The position numbers were made by a program, and so were the translations under genes. 64,000 nucleotides of DNA, from positions 1-64,000 of the forward strand of contig NZ_LQPM01000020.1 of the NCBI RefSeq assembly GCF_002101815.1, written 5' to 3'. Each line of letters opens with the position of its first letter. Position 1 is the stretch's first letter. Below are positions 49,713 through 57,450 of the stretch, in pieces. Under the pieces are notes generated by a model, which was not told the DNA's origin, searched no databases, and was given only the letters and a program-made list of their open reading frames with translations. Source of the DNA: Mycobacterium paraense (GTDB lineage Bacteria; Actinomycetota; Actinomycetes; Mycobacteriales; Mycobacteriaceae).

Positions 49713-50525
49713 TCATCCTTCGGGCTTCTTGGACCGGATCGCCTTGCCCGCCGAGGTCCCACCGTCGACCGGGAGCACGGTCCCGGTGACGTAGCGCGAC
49801 CGGTCGGTGGCGAAATACAGCGCCGCTTCGGCGATGTCGTCGGGGGTGCCCTCGCGTTTCAGCGGACGGTCCTCCCTCATCGTCTGGCGAATCCGCGCCT
49901 CGAACCGGACGATCTGCTCGGGATCCATATCCACCGCGGACTTCGACACGATCGGGGTCGGGATATTGCCCGGTGCGATGGCATTGACCCGAATTTCGTA
50001 GTGGGCCAATTCGATTGCCGCGCATTTGGTGAACTGGATGACCGCGGCCTTGGACGCGCGGTACGTCATCACGCCGGCGCCGGCCTGAATGCCGCCGATA
50101 GAGGTCACGTTGATGATCGATCCCCCACCGTGTTCGGCCATGTGCTTACCGGCTTCTCGGGTGCCCGCCATCACGCCCAGGACGTTGACCGCCATGACGC
50201 GGTGGAAATCGGCCAGGTCGTCGTCGAAGAACCGGCGATGCATCTTGCTCGAGATCCCGGCGTTGTTGACCATGACGTGCAAACCGCCGAACTTCTCGAC
50301 GGCCGCTGCCACCAGCGCGCCGGCCTGTTCGGGATCCGATACGTCCGTATGCCGGAAGACAGCATCCGGGCCCAACGCCGCCGCCAGGGCTTCGCCGTCG
50401 CCGGTTGCGACATCGGCGATGACGACACGCGCGCCCTCGGCTACAAACCTCTCGACCATGCCGCGACCCAGACCCGATGCCCCGCCGGTGACGATGGCGA
50501 CTTTGCCTGCCAGCTCGTTGACCAC
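49713..50525 (-). CDS. SDR-family oxidoreductase
   Basis: A 270-residue SDR with TGGASGLG near 13-20, NNAG near 87, and YRASK (YxxxK) near 156. Its GTG start at 50525 is followed upstream by an operator copy at 50553, and it ends 71 bp before the TetR start, with another operator copy in that gap. It is therefore probably co-regulated with the nine-gene unit. An alcohol or ketone redox step is expected; the substrate is unknown. Confidence 0.9.
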   Translation of the reverse strand: MVNELAGKVAIVTGGASGLGRGMVERFVAEGARVVIADVATGDGEALAAALGPDAVFRHTDVSDPEQAGALVAAAVEKFGGLHVMVNNAGISSKMHRRFFDDDLADFHRVMAVNVLGVMAGTREAGKHMAEHGGGSIINVTSIGGIQAGAGVMTYRASKAAVIQFTKCAAIELAHYEIRVNAIAPGNIPTPIVSKSAVDMDPEQIVRFEARIRQTMREDRPLKREGTPDDIAEAALYFATDRSRYVTGTVLPVDGGTSAGKAIRSKKPEG

Positions 50526-50552
50526 ACGACGAGTTAATCGGCGTCGGGCGCG

Positions 50553-50574
50553 TTAAGTCAAGCAGTTGATTTAA
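50553..50574. promoter_or_regulatory. TTAAGTCAAGC-AG-TTGATTTAA operator candidate (copy 2)
   Basis: A 22-bp palindrome matching copy 1 at all positions except the two central bases, 28 bp upstream of the SDR start at 50525. It also lies about 94 bp before the rightward NAD(P)-binding gene at 50668, so it could affect both. Confidence 0.7.
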
Positions 50575-50667
50575 GCAGCCTCGGGCGAGCAGGCCGTATA
50601 TCAATTCACTTTCGAAAGTGGAAGGCTGAGGGCACCGCTTCATCGGCTACTTCGGGAGGGTTCGACT

Positions 50668-51435
50668 ATGAAGGTCTTGGTTATCGGCGGCACGGGACTG
50701 ATCGGCTCGCAGGTCATCGCCGATCTGACCGCGCTGGGACACGAGGCGATCTCGGCCTCGCCCCGCTCCGGCGTCGACTCCGTCTCCGGCGAGGGTCTCG
50801 CCGAGGCGGTGGCGGGCATGCACACGGTGGTGGACGTGTCCAACTCGCCGTCCTTCGACGACGACCCCGTCATGCACTTCTTCACGGCGTCGACCAAAAA
50901 CCTTCTCGCCGCCGAGCGCGCGGCCGGCGTGCGCCACCACGTCGCCCTCTCGATCGTGGGGGCCGACCGCGCCCCGGACAGCGGCTACATGCGGGCCAAG
51001 GTCGCCCAGGAGAAGCTGATCGTGGAATCGGGTAACCCGTATTCGATCGTGCGGGCGACGCAGTTCTTCGAATTCGTCACGGCCATCGCCGATTCGGCGA
51101 CCGAGGGCGACACCGTCCGCCTGCCGGTCGGGGCGTTCCAGCCGATCGCGGCCAAGGACGTCGCCACCGCCGTCGCCGGCGCGACGATCAGCGAGCCGAC
51201 CAACGGCATGACCAACATCGCCGGCCCCGAAAGGCGCGGAATGGACGACTTTATCCGGGCCGCCCTTTTGGCGGCCGGCGATCCACGTCAGGTGATGGGG
51301 GATCCCGAGGCCCGCTATTTCGGCACCAAGCTCGACGAGCACACGATCGTGCCCCTCGACAGCGAGGACCCGACGATCTACCCCACCCGCTTCAGCGACT
51401 GGGCGGCCGCGCGGGCGACCAGCGGCGCGCTCTAA
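50668..51435 (+). CDS. NAD(P)H-binding protein (NmrA/SDR-a type)
   Basis: A 255-residue atypical SDR with the N-terminal GGTGLIGSQ (7-15) and AAERAAGVRHHVALSIVGAD near 80-99. The SGYMRAKVAQEKLI segment near 108-121 holds a YxxxK motif. This pattern is shared by NmrA-like and anthrone-oxygenase-type NAD(P)H-binding proteins, which act as quinone reductases or redox sensors. It diverges from the SDR at 49713 with 142 bp between. A SDR gene follows after 28 bp. Confidence 0.87.
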   Translation: MKVLVIGGTGLIGSQVIADLTALGHEAISASPRSGVDSVSGEGLAEAVAGMHTVVDVSNSPSFDDDPVMHFFTASTKNLLAAERAAGVRHHVALSIVGADRAPDSGYMRAKVAQEKLIVESGNPYSIVRATQFFEFVTAIADSATEGDTVRLPVGAFQPIAAKDVATAVAGATISEPTNGMTNIAGPERRGMDDFIRAALLAAGDPRQVMGDPEARYFGTKLDEHTIVPLDSEDPTIYPTRFSDWAAARATSGAL

Positions 51436-51463
51436 GCGCCCGCGGGGCCGACGGGGGTCACCG

Positions 51464-52207
51464 ATGCCACGGGTCGCGATGATCACGGGGGCCAGCCGGG
51501 GCATCGGTGCGGCGACCGCGCGGGTCCTGGCCGGCCGCGGATTTCGGGTCGTCGTCAACCACCGCGCCAGCGGCCAACAGGCCGAGGAGGTGGTTGCCGG
51601 CATCACCGCGGCCGGCGGTGAGGCCGTCGCCGTTCGGGCCGACGTCACCGTGCCCGGGGACGTCTCCGCCATGGCCGACGAGATTGCCCAGCGCTGGGGC
51701 GGCGTCGACGTGCTGGTGCACAACGCGTTGATCCCGTTCGCCGTCACCTCGTTCGCCGACCTCACCTGGGAGCAGCTCGGCGGCAAGCTGGAGGCGGAAC
51801 TGCATGCCGCATACCTGCTCACGAAGGCCGTTGCGCCGCACATGGTTTCGCGCGGCTACGGCCGGTTGATCTATCTCAGCACCGGACTGTCCCGGCGTCC
51901 GCGCGACGGGATGATCGCGCTGGGCACCGCGAAGGCGGCGTTGGACCAGTTCGTCCGGTACGTCGCACTCGAGCTCGCCCCGCACGGGATCACCGCCAAC
52001 CTCGTCGCACCGGCGACCGTGAGCGGGACGGCGGTGACCGGCCAACTGACGCCGGACCGGGTGCGCGCGCTCGGAGAGGCCGCTCCGATGGGACGGCTGG
52101 TCACGCCGGATGAGATCGCGCACACCATCGCGTTCCTGGCCAGCGAGGAGTCCGGTTTCACCACCGGGCACTACCTGCCGATCAACGGCGGACTTGCGAT
52201 GGACTGA
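51464..52207 (+). CDS. SDR-family protein with non-canonical active site
   Basis: A 247-residue SDR-fold protein. The cofactor motif TGASRGIG is normal at 8-15. NNAG reads HNAL, and the catalytic YxxxK region reads MIALGTAKAAL, with Leu in place of Tyr. The Lys is kept. It resembles enoyl-reductase-like SDRs in the GTAKAAL element but lacks their Tyr as well. It may bind NAD(P) without normal SDR chemistry. It is 7 bp ahead of the NMT1-like gene. Confidence 0.86.
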   Translation: MPRVAMITGASRGIGAATARVLAGRGFRVVVNHRASGQQAEEVVAGITAAGGEAVAVRADVTVPGDVSAMADEIAQRWGGVDVLVHNALIPFAVTSFADLTWEQLGGKLEAELHAAYLLTKAVAPHMVSRGYGRLIYLSTGLSRRPRDGMIALGTAKAALDQFVRYVALELAPHGITANLVAPATVSGTAVTGQLTPDRVRALGEAAPMGRLVTPDEIAHTIAFLASEESGFTTGHYLPINGGLAMD

Positions 52208-52214
52208 GGCGGCC

Positions 52215-53078
52215 ATGCACACCATCGACCTGGCCTACGCCGGCCGCGGCATCCACGAGGAACTGGTCGCCTATGTCGCCGACCAGGAGGGCTACTTCCG
52301 CGACGAGGGCGTCCACGTCGCCGTGCGCGACGGGATCGCATGGGACACAGAGCGGCTCCGCTCCTGCGCGACGATCGGCCTGGGTCGGGCGCTGTTATCG
52401 CGGCTGACCGACGGCGTCGAGTGGACGGTGCTGAGCGTGAACACCCACCGCCCGTTGTTCTGGTTCCTCGGCGGCCCCGGCGTGCGGACCATGGCCGACC
52501 TTCGCGGCCGCCGGCTCGCCGTGCACGCGGCGCACACCGCCCCCGGCTGCTTCGCGCGGATCGTGCTGCGCCAGCACGGGCTTGACCCCGACCGAGACCT
52601 GGACTGTATGGCGCGGCCACCGGGTGACTACCAGATGGATCTGCGCCGCTTGCGCGATGGTTCGATCGACGCGGCCTATGTCGGCAGCACCCTGGCGCCC
52701 GAGCAGGTCGCCGCGGAGGAAGGCTGCCACGTGCTGGCCTGGGTAGGTGATCACTTCCAGATCCCTACCGTCGGAGTGGCGGTCGACGCGACGCGAATTC
52801 GAATCGACGCTCCCGCGGTGCAAGCGGTGGTGCGGGCCAACCAGCGCGCCCTTCGGACCATCGCCGACAGGCCGGATCTGACCATCGATTACATGGCGTC
52901 GTTTCTCAACCGGCTGACCCGTGCCGAGGTGCGACGCCACTACGAGCGCTACGTCGGCCCGTACTTCACCCCCGACGGCCGGGTGGATCTCGACATCGCC
53001 CGCCGCGCGGTCGACGCCGTCGCGGCCGAGCTCGGCGCGCCCTCGGCACCGGCCGACCAGATCTACCAGCCCGCCTGA
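52215..53078 (+). CDS. NMT1/THI5-like periplasmic-binding-fold protein without signal peptide
   Basis: A 287-residue protein with the fold of NMT1/THI5 and SsuA substrate-binding proteins. The start HTIDLAYAGRGIHEELVAYVADQEGYFRDEGV and the MADLRGRRLAVHAAHTAPGCF segment near 89 are typical. No signal peptide or lipobox precedes it, and no ABC transporter gene is nearby. It is more likely a cytoplasmic enzyme or binding protein, as in phthalate decarboxylase or THI5 relatives. It follows the SDR gene by 7 bp. Confidence 0.8.
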   Translation: MHTIDLAYAGRGIHEELVAYVADQEGYFRDEGVHVAVRDGIAWDTERLRSCATIGLGRALLSRLTDGVEWTVLSVNTHRPLFWFLGGPGVRTMADLRGRRLAVHAAHTAPGCFARIVLRQHGLDPDRDLDCMARPPGDYQMDLRRLRDGSIDAAYVGSTLAPEQVAAEEGCHVLAWVGDHFQIPTVGVAVDATRIRIDAPAVQAVVRANQRALRTIADRPDLTIDYMASFLNRLTRAEVRRHYERYVGPYFTPDGRVDLDIARRAVDAVAAELGAPSAPADQIYQPA

Positions 53079-53168
53079 GCGCGGGCACGCCGGTACTTGC
53101 GTTCCGGCCCGCGGCCGAGCACGGTATAAGGCGCCGGGGGCGATTCGACTGGAGACGAGGAGCGCTCG

Positions 53169-54785
53169 ATGCCCGTGCTACCCACCAGCGGGGTGCCCTT
53201 CGATGCCGCGCGGCTCAGCAGGCGCGGCTTCATGGCGGCCGGCATCGCGGGCGGCCTCGCGCTGGCGGGCTGCAGCCATTCCAACTCCCAGGTATCGGGC
53301 GCCGCGGCGCAAATGGCAGCGGCCATCGCCGCCGCCGAGAAGGCGCGGCCGCACAGCGGGCGCACCGTGACCGCCAGCCTGACGCCCCAGCAGGTCCAGG
53401 TCGATCTCGGCGGCCCGATCGCGCGTACCTTCGCCTATGGCAACAACATTCCCGGCCCGCTGATCCGGGCCAAGGTCGGTGACGAGCTGGTCGTCACGGT
53501 CTCGAACCGGCTGGACCATCCGACGTCGGTGCACTGGCACGGCGTCGCGCTGCGCAACGACATGGACGGCGCCGCGCCTGCGACCCCGAACATCCCGGCC
53601 GGCCAGGACTTCACTTACCGGTTCTCCGTGCCGAATTCGGGCACCTACTGGGCGCACCCGCACACCGGCCTGGACGCCGACATGGGCCTCTATCTGCCGG
53701 TCATCGTCGACGACCCGAGCGACGGCGACTACGACGCCGAATGGGTTGTCGTCCTTGACGACTGGACGGACGGCATCGGAAAGAGCCCGCAGCAGCTCTA
53801 CAACGAGCTCACCAGCCCGAACAAGACCAGCCGCTCGAGCATGCCGACGACATCGGCGACCTCGAGCTCACCAACCTCGACAACCTCGACGACTTCGACA
53901 ACCTCGATCTCGACAACTTCGACGACCTCGACGTCCGGCATGCCCGGGATGTCCAACAACGGCGGCGGCACAAGCGATCTGCTCGGCGGCGACGCCGGGG
54001 ACATCGACTACCCCTACTACCTGATCAACGGCCGGATCCCCACGGCGCCCACGACGTTCAACGCGAAGCCGGGCCAGCGCATCAGGATCCGGTTCATCAA
54101 CACGGGCTCCGACACCGCGTTTCGCGTCGCGCTGGCCGGGCACTCGATGACCGTCACCCACACCGACGGTTATCCCGTGGTCCCGACTCAGGTCGACGCC
54201 CTGCTGATCGGCATGGCGGAACGCTACGACGTGATTGTGACGGCGGCCGACGGCGTCTTCCCGCTGGTCGCGCTCGCGGAAGGAAAGAACAGCCTGGCGC
54301 GCGCGCTGCTGTTCACCGGAACCGGCAGCCCACCCGGCCCTGAGTTTCAGCCGGCCGAACTCGGCAAGCGGGTGGGCACCATCGGAATGTTCACGGCCAC
54401 AACGCCCGTCAACCTGGGCCGGCCCCAGCCCGACCTGAACCTTCCCGTCGTGCTGGGCGGCAACATGATGCAATACAACTGGACGATCAACGGAAGGCCC
54501 TACGCCAACACGGATCCGCTTCACGTCCGAGAGGGCGAACGGCCCACCATCACGTTCGACAACCCCACGATGATGTACCACCCAATTCACCTGCACGGGC
54601 ACACTTTCCAGCTGATCAATGCCGATGGCGGCCCCGGCGCCCGCAAGGACACCGTCATCGTGCTGCCCAGGCAGAAAATCGTCGCCGTGCTGGTCGCCGA
54701 CAATCCGGGCCTGTGGCAGTTGCACTGTCACAACACCTACCACCAGGACGCCGGCATGCAGACCCGGCTGGACTACACCTTCTGA
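53169..54785 (+). CDS. mmcO: Multicopper oxidase lipoprotein (MmcO-like)
   Basis: A 538-residue periplasmic/cell-surface multicopper oxidase. The N-terminus has a twin-arginine signal (RRGF at 18-21) ending in a lipobox LAGC (Cys35). Copper ligands are HWH (122-124), HPH (163-165), HPIHLHGH in the C-terminal third and HCHNTYHQDAGM (519-530). It closely resembles M. tuberculosis MmcO, an enzyme of copper tolerance, probably oxidising Cu(I). A Ser/Thr-rich linker of about 38 residues at 219-256 is extra. It is followed by a converging gene. Confidence 0.9.
   Translation: MPVLPTSGVPFDAARLSRRGFMAAGIAGGLALAGCSHSNSQVSGAAAQMAAAIAAAEKARPHSGRTVTASLTPQQVQVDLGGPIARTFAYGNNIPGPLIRAKVGDELVVTVSNRLDHPTSVHWHGVALRNDMDGAAPATPNIPAGQDFTYRFSVPNSGTYWAHPHTGLDADMGLYLPVIVDDPSDGDYDAEWVVVLDDWTDGIGKSPQQLYNELTSPNKTSRSSMPTTSATSSSPTSTTSTTSTTSISTTSTTSTSGMPGMSNNGGGTSDLLGGDAGDIDYPYYLINGRIPTAPTTFNAKPGQRIRIRFINTGSDTAFRVALAGHSMTVTHTDGYPVVPTQVDALLIGMAERYDVIVTAADGVFPLVALAEGKNSLARALLFTGTGSPPGPEFQPAELGKRVGTIGMFTATTPVNLGRPQPDLNLPVVLGGNMMQYNWTINGRPYANTDPLHVREGERPTITFDNPTMMYHPIHLHGHTFQLINADGGPGARKDTVIVLPRQKIVAVLVADNPGLWQLHCHNTYHQDAGMQTRLDYTF
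53866..53935 (+). repeat. Ser/Thr-coding short tandem repeat inside multicopper oxidase gene
   Basis: The stretch is built from imperfect 9-bp/15-bp units of the ACCTCGACA / ACTTCGACG type. It encodes runs of Thr-Ser inside the MmcO-like protein. The purine/pyrimidine pattern is unlike flanking codons. Such a tract could change length by slippage. Confidence 0.7.
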
Positions 54786-54787
54786 GT

Positions 54788-55618
54788 TCATGCCGTCGCG
54801 AAAAAGTCCAGCAGCAACCGGTTGACCGCCGACGGCTGCTCGATCTGCGGGCAGTGACCCGCCCGCGGAATCACCTCCGAGCGGCCACCCTCGATCTGTT
54901 TCGCGATCTGCTCGGCCCAGCCCGACGGGAGGAGCTTGTCGTCGCCGCCCTCGACGACGAGCGCCGGCACGCCGATGCGCTCGTAGGCGCGCGCGCTCGA
55001 CGGGGTCGAAGGCGGCGCGGCTGTAGTGTTCTGTGGGCGCCGAAACCGCGCCGCTGCCACCGCCTCCCACGCACCGGGCGCGGTACTCGACTCGTAGCGG
55101 CGACGGACGTAATCCTCGTCCGCCGGGTAGCCGGGATCGCAGAACAACGCCTCGACGATGCGGCGCATCGCCGGCAGGGTCGCGTCATATTGCTGCAGCG
55201 CATCGAAATGCCGATTCTGCTGGATCTCCCCGCCCCCGCAGATCGCCACCAGGCTGCGGATCGGCAGCCGCGGGCTCTCGGAGGTGGCGTCGGTGAGCAG
55301 GTTGATGGCGCCCATCGAGTTGCCGACGAAGTGGGCCGAGTCGATGCCCAGCAGCTCACAGAACCGCGCGATATGGCGAATTCGCATGCCGCGGCCGTCG
55401 ACGAAGTCGATGACCTTGGCCGACTGCCCGAAGCCCAGCTGGTCCGGCGCCAGCACCCGGTATTGCGTGGCGAGCGCGGCGATGTTGCGTTCCCACCCGA
55501 GTTCGGCGCTGCCGCCGAACTCGCCGCCGTGCAACAGCACCACCGGGTCGCTCTCGCCGGCCTCCAGATAGCTGGTGGTCAGTCCGTCGACCAGCGTCGT
55601 CTTGCGATGAATCTCCAT
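54788..55618 (-). CDS. Alpha/beta hydrolase, meta-cleavage C-C hydrolase-like
   Basis: A 276-residue hydrolase with HGG near 31, nucleophile Ser in GNSMGA near 99 and a C-terminal His in GHCPQIEQP. The pattern resembles BphD/HsaD-type hydrolases that split ring-cleavage products. The ATG at 55618 shares a base with the cyclase stop (TGATG). It is the last gene of the eight-gene meta-cleavage operon. A second hydrolase gene opens the same operon at 63942. Confidence 0.88.
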   Translation of the reverse strand: MEIHRKTTLVDGLTTSYLEAGESDPVVLLHGGEFGGSAELGWERNIAALATQYRVLAPDQLGFGQSAKVIDFVDGRGMRIRHIARFCELLGIDSAHFVGNSMGAINLLTDATSESPRLPIRSLVAICGGGEIQQNRHFDALQQYDATLPAMRRIVEALFCDPGYPADEDYVRRRYESSTAPGAWEAVAAARFRRPQNTTAAPPSTPSSARAYERIGVPALVVEGGDDKLLPSGWAEQIAKQIEGGRSEVIPRAGHCPQIEQPSAVNRLLLDFFATA

Positions 55619-56610
55619 CACTTGATCGCGATCGGGTTCACCGGGGAGCCCACGGCGCCCACGACCCTCAATGGTGGTGCGATGAGCTGGAATTCGTACA
55701 CGCCGTCGGCTGCGCAGTCCTCGGCCAGCGCGGTGAGATCCCAGTATTCGCCGAAAATCATTCCCATGTCCCGCAGGCAAAGACAATGCAGGGGGAAGGT
55801 AATGCCGTCGACTCCGGACACCAGGTCCTCGACCTGGAGGTTGTCGGCCGCGACCGCCGCCACCTCGTGATCGTGCAGCCACGAGGCGCAGCGCCAGTCC
55901 AGGCCCGAGTAGCCCTCCATCTTGTTCCCGGTCTGCGCGAACCTCGTCCACCAGCCCGTGCGGATCAACACGATGTCGCCCCGGCCGACCGTCACCCCTT
56001 GTGCGCGAACAACGTCGTCGAGCTCCTCCGGCGTGATCGGATTCCCGGCTTCCAGGAAGACCTCCGCGCCGCGGTGGCGAACGAGGTCCAGCAGCACACC
56101 GCGGGACGTGATGCCCTTGCCGTCGACCTTGTCGATGCCGCAATGAAAGGCCCCCATGCTGGTCACCGAATCCGCCGGGAAGCCGTTGTAGAGCTGGTCG
56201 TCGTAGTAGACGTGGGACAGCGCGTCCCACTGGCTCGCCGCCTGCAGCGGCATGATGATCATGTCGTCGTTGAAGCGGAACGGGTTGTCGGCGGTCATAT
56301 AGCCACTCAGCTGATGCGCCAACGGGTTTCGCGGCCACTGGGGCCCGTACTTGGTCAGCGTGTTCACGTCGCCGCCGTCCACGGTCATGACGTGCACGGG
56401 GTTGTGCCGAAACTCGAAGGCGCCCTGCGGGCCCGACGCGCCGAAGTCCACCCCGAGCGGAAACACCTTCCCATGACGCACCAGGCCGGCGGCCTGGGCA
56501 ACCTTGTCCGGGGTGATGAAGTTCAGCGTGCCCAGCTCGTCGTCGGCTCCCCAGCGTCCCCAGTTGGACACGTCACGGGCGACCCGCCGAAAATCAGTCA
56601 AGTCCGCCAC
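55618..56610 (-). CDS. Cyclase/kynurenine-formamidase-like metal-dependent hydrolase
   Basis: A 330-residue member of the cyclase (PF04199-type) family. The region SQWDALSHV near 126-134 is the family metal site variant, followed by GITSRGVLLDLVRHRG near 165 and IRTGWW near 216. Family members are Mn/Zn hydrolases of amides or lactones. It overlaps the SDR stop by 13 bp. Within an aromatic-degradation operon it may open a lactone. Substrate unknown. Confidence 0.88.
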   Translation of the reverse strand: MADLTDFRRVARDVSNWGRWGADDELGTLNFITPDKVAQAAGLVRHGKVFPLGVDFGASGPQGAFEFRHNPVHVMTVDGGDVNTLTKYGPQWPRNPLAHQLSGYMTADNPFRFNDDMIIMPLQAASQWDALSHVYYDDQLYNGFPADSVTSMGAFHCGIDKVDGKGITSRGVLLDLVRHRGAEVFLEAGNPITPEELDDVVRAQGVTVGRGDIVLIRTGWWTRFAQTGNKMEGYSGLDWRCASWLHDHEVAAVAADNLQVEDLVSGVDGITFPLHCLCLRDMGMIFGEYWDLTALAEDCAADGVYEFQLIAPPLRVVGAVGSPVNPIAIK

Positions 56611-57422
56611 GGGGCTCCTTCCTCGAGCTCACGGGCGATCGCGGCGCCCACGTTTCCGCCGTCGACCCAGATGATCTGTCCCGTGATGTAGCTGGCTGCA
56701 CGACTATTCAAGAAGAGCAGCACCGCCGCCTGCTCGGCGGGGTCGGAAACCCGGCCCAAGGGCTTCGGGATGTCATCGAGGAAGCCCTGCCCGTACGCCG
56801 CGCGGAGCTGATCCAGGATCGGGGTCTCGGTGACCCCGGGGCCGGAGCAGTTGATGCGGATGCCCTTGGCGCCCAACGGCGTAGCGCTGCGCATGGTATA
56901 GAAGATGATCGCCTCTTTGGACACCTGATAGCCGTTGCCCAGCGCGTCGGGATGGCTTTGGCACCAATCGAGCCCCTGTTGCATCGTCGAGGTATTCAGC
57001 AGTGGCGCCACCACCCCCGCATGCTCCCGGTAGCCCGCGGCGGCAAGCGAGGACACGCTGACGATCGACGAACCGGAGGGCATCTTCGCGATCAGCGCCT
57101 CGGTGACATGCCGCAGCCCGAGGAAGTTGATGGTGACCACCAGCGGGGGGTTACCGATCCCGGACGAGACGCCGGCCACGTTGAACAGCGCGTCGACCGG
57201 CCCATCGATGGACGCCACCGCGCGGTCGATCGAATCCGGGTCGGCGAGGTCGATCTCGTGAAACGCGTTGGGCTCGAAGGAGGGCCGGCGCTTATCCAGG
57301 CCGACAACCTCGGCGCCGAGTTCGCTGAGCTGGCGCACCACGTGCTCCCCGATGCCCGACGCGCAACCGGTCACCACGGCGCGGCGCCCGTCATAGCGCC
57401 ACAGCTCGTCGAGTCGTCCCAT
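56598..57422 (-). CDS. SDR-family oxidoreductase (3-alpha-hydroxysteroid-dehydrogenase-like)
   Basis: A 274-residue SDR with TGCASGIG near 18-25 and YQVSK (YxxxK) near 168-172. The NVAG element and a long loop (AAAGYREHAGVVAPLLNTSTM) between strand and Tyr are typical of the 3-alpha-hydroxysteroid/coniferyl-alcohol dehydrogenase subgroup. It lies 28 bp after the luciferase-like gene and overlaps the cyclase gene. A hydroxyl/keto interconversion in the operon pathway is likely. Confidence 0.88.
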   Translation of the reverse strand: MGRLDELWRYDGRRAVVTGCASGIGEHVVRQLSELGAEVVGLDKRRPSFEPNAFHEIDLADPDSIDRAVASIDGPVDALFNVAGVSSGIGNPPLVVTINFLGLRHVTEALIAKMPSGSSIVSVSSLAAAGYREHAGVVAPLLNTSTMQQGLDWCQSHPDALGNGYQVSKEAIIFYTMRSATPLGAKGIRINCSGPGVTETPILDQLRAAYGQGFLDDIPKPLGRVSDPAEQAAVLLFLNSRAASYITGQIIWVDGGNVGAAIARELEEGAPWRT

Positions 57423-57450
57423 CGCTGTCCCTAGCTCAGGTCGCCCGGTC

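Noticed and set aside
55619-56338. Upstream extension of the last hydrolase into the cyclase gene
   Set aside because: The extension is a shadow of the cyclase; the true start at 55618 overlaps the cyclase stop by one base.
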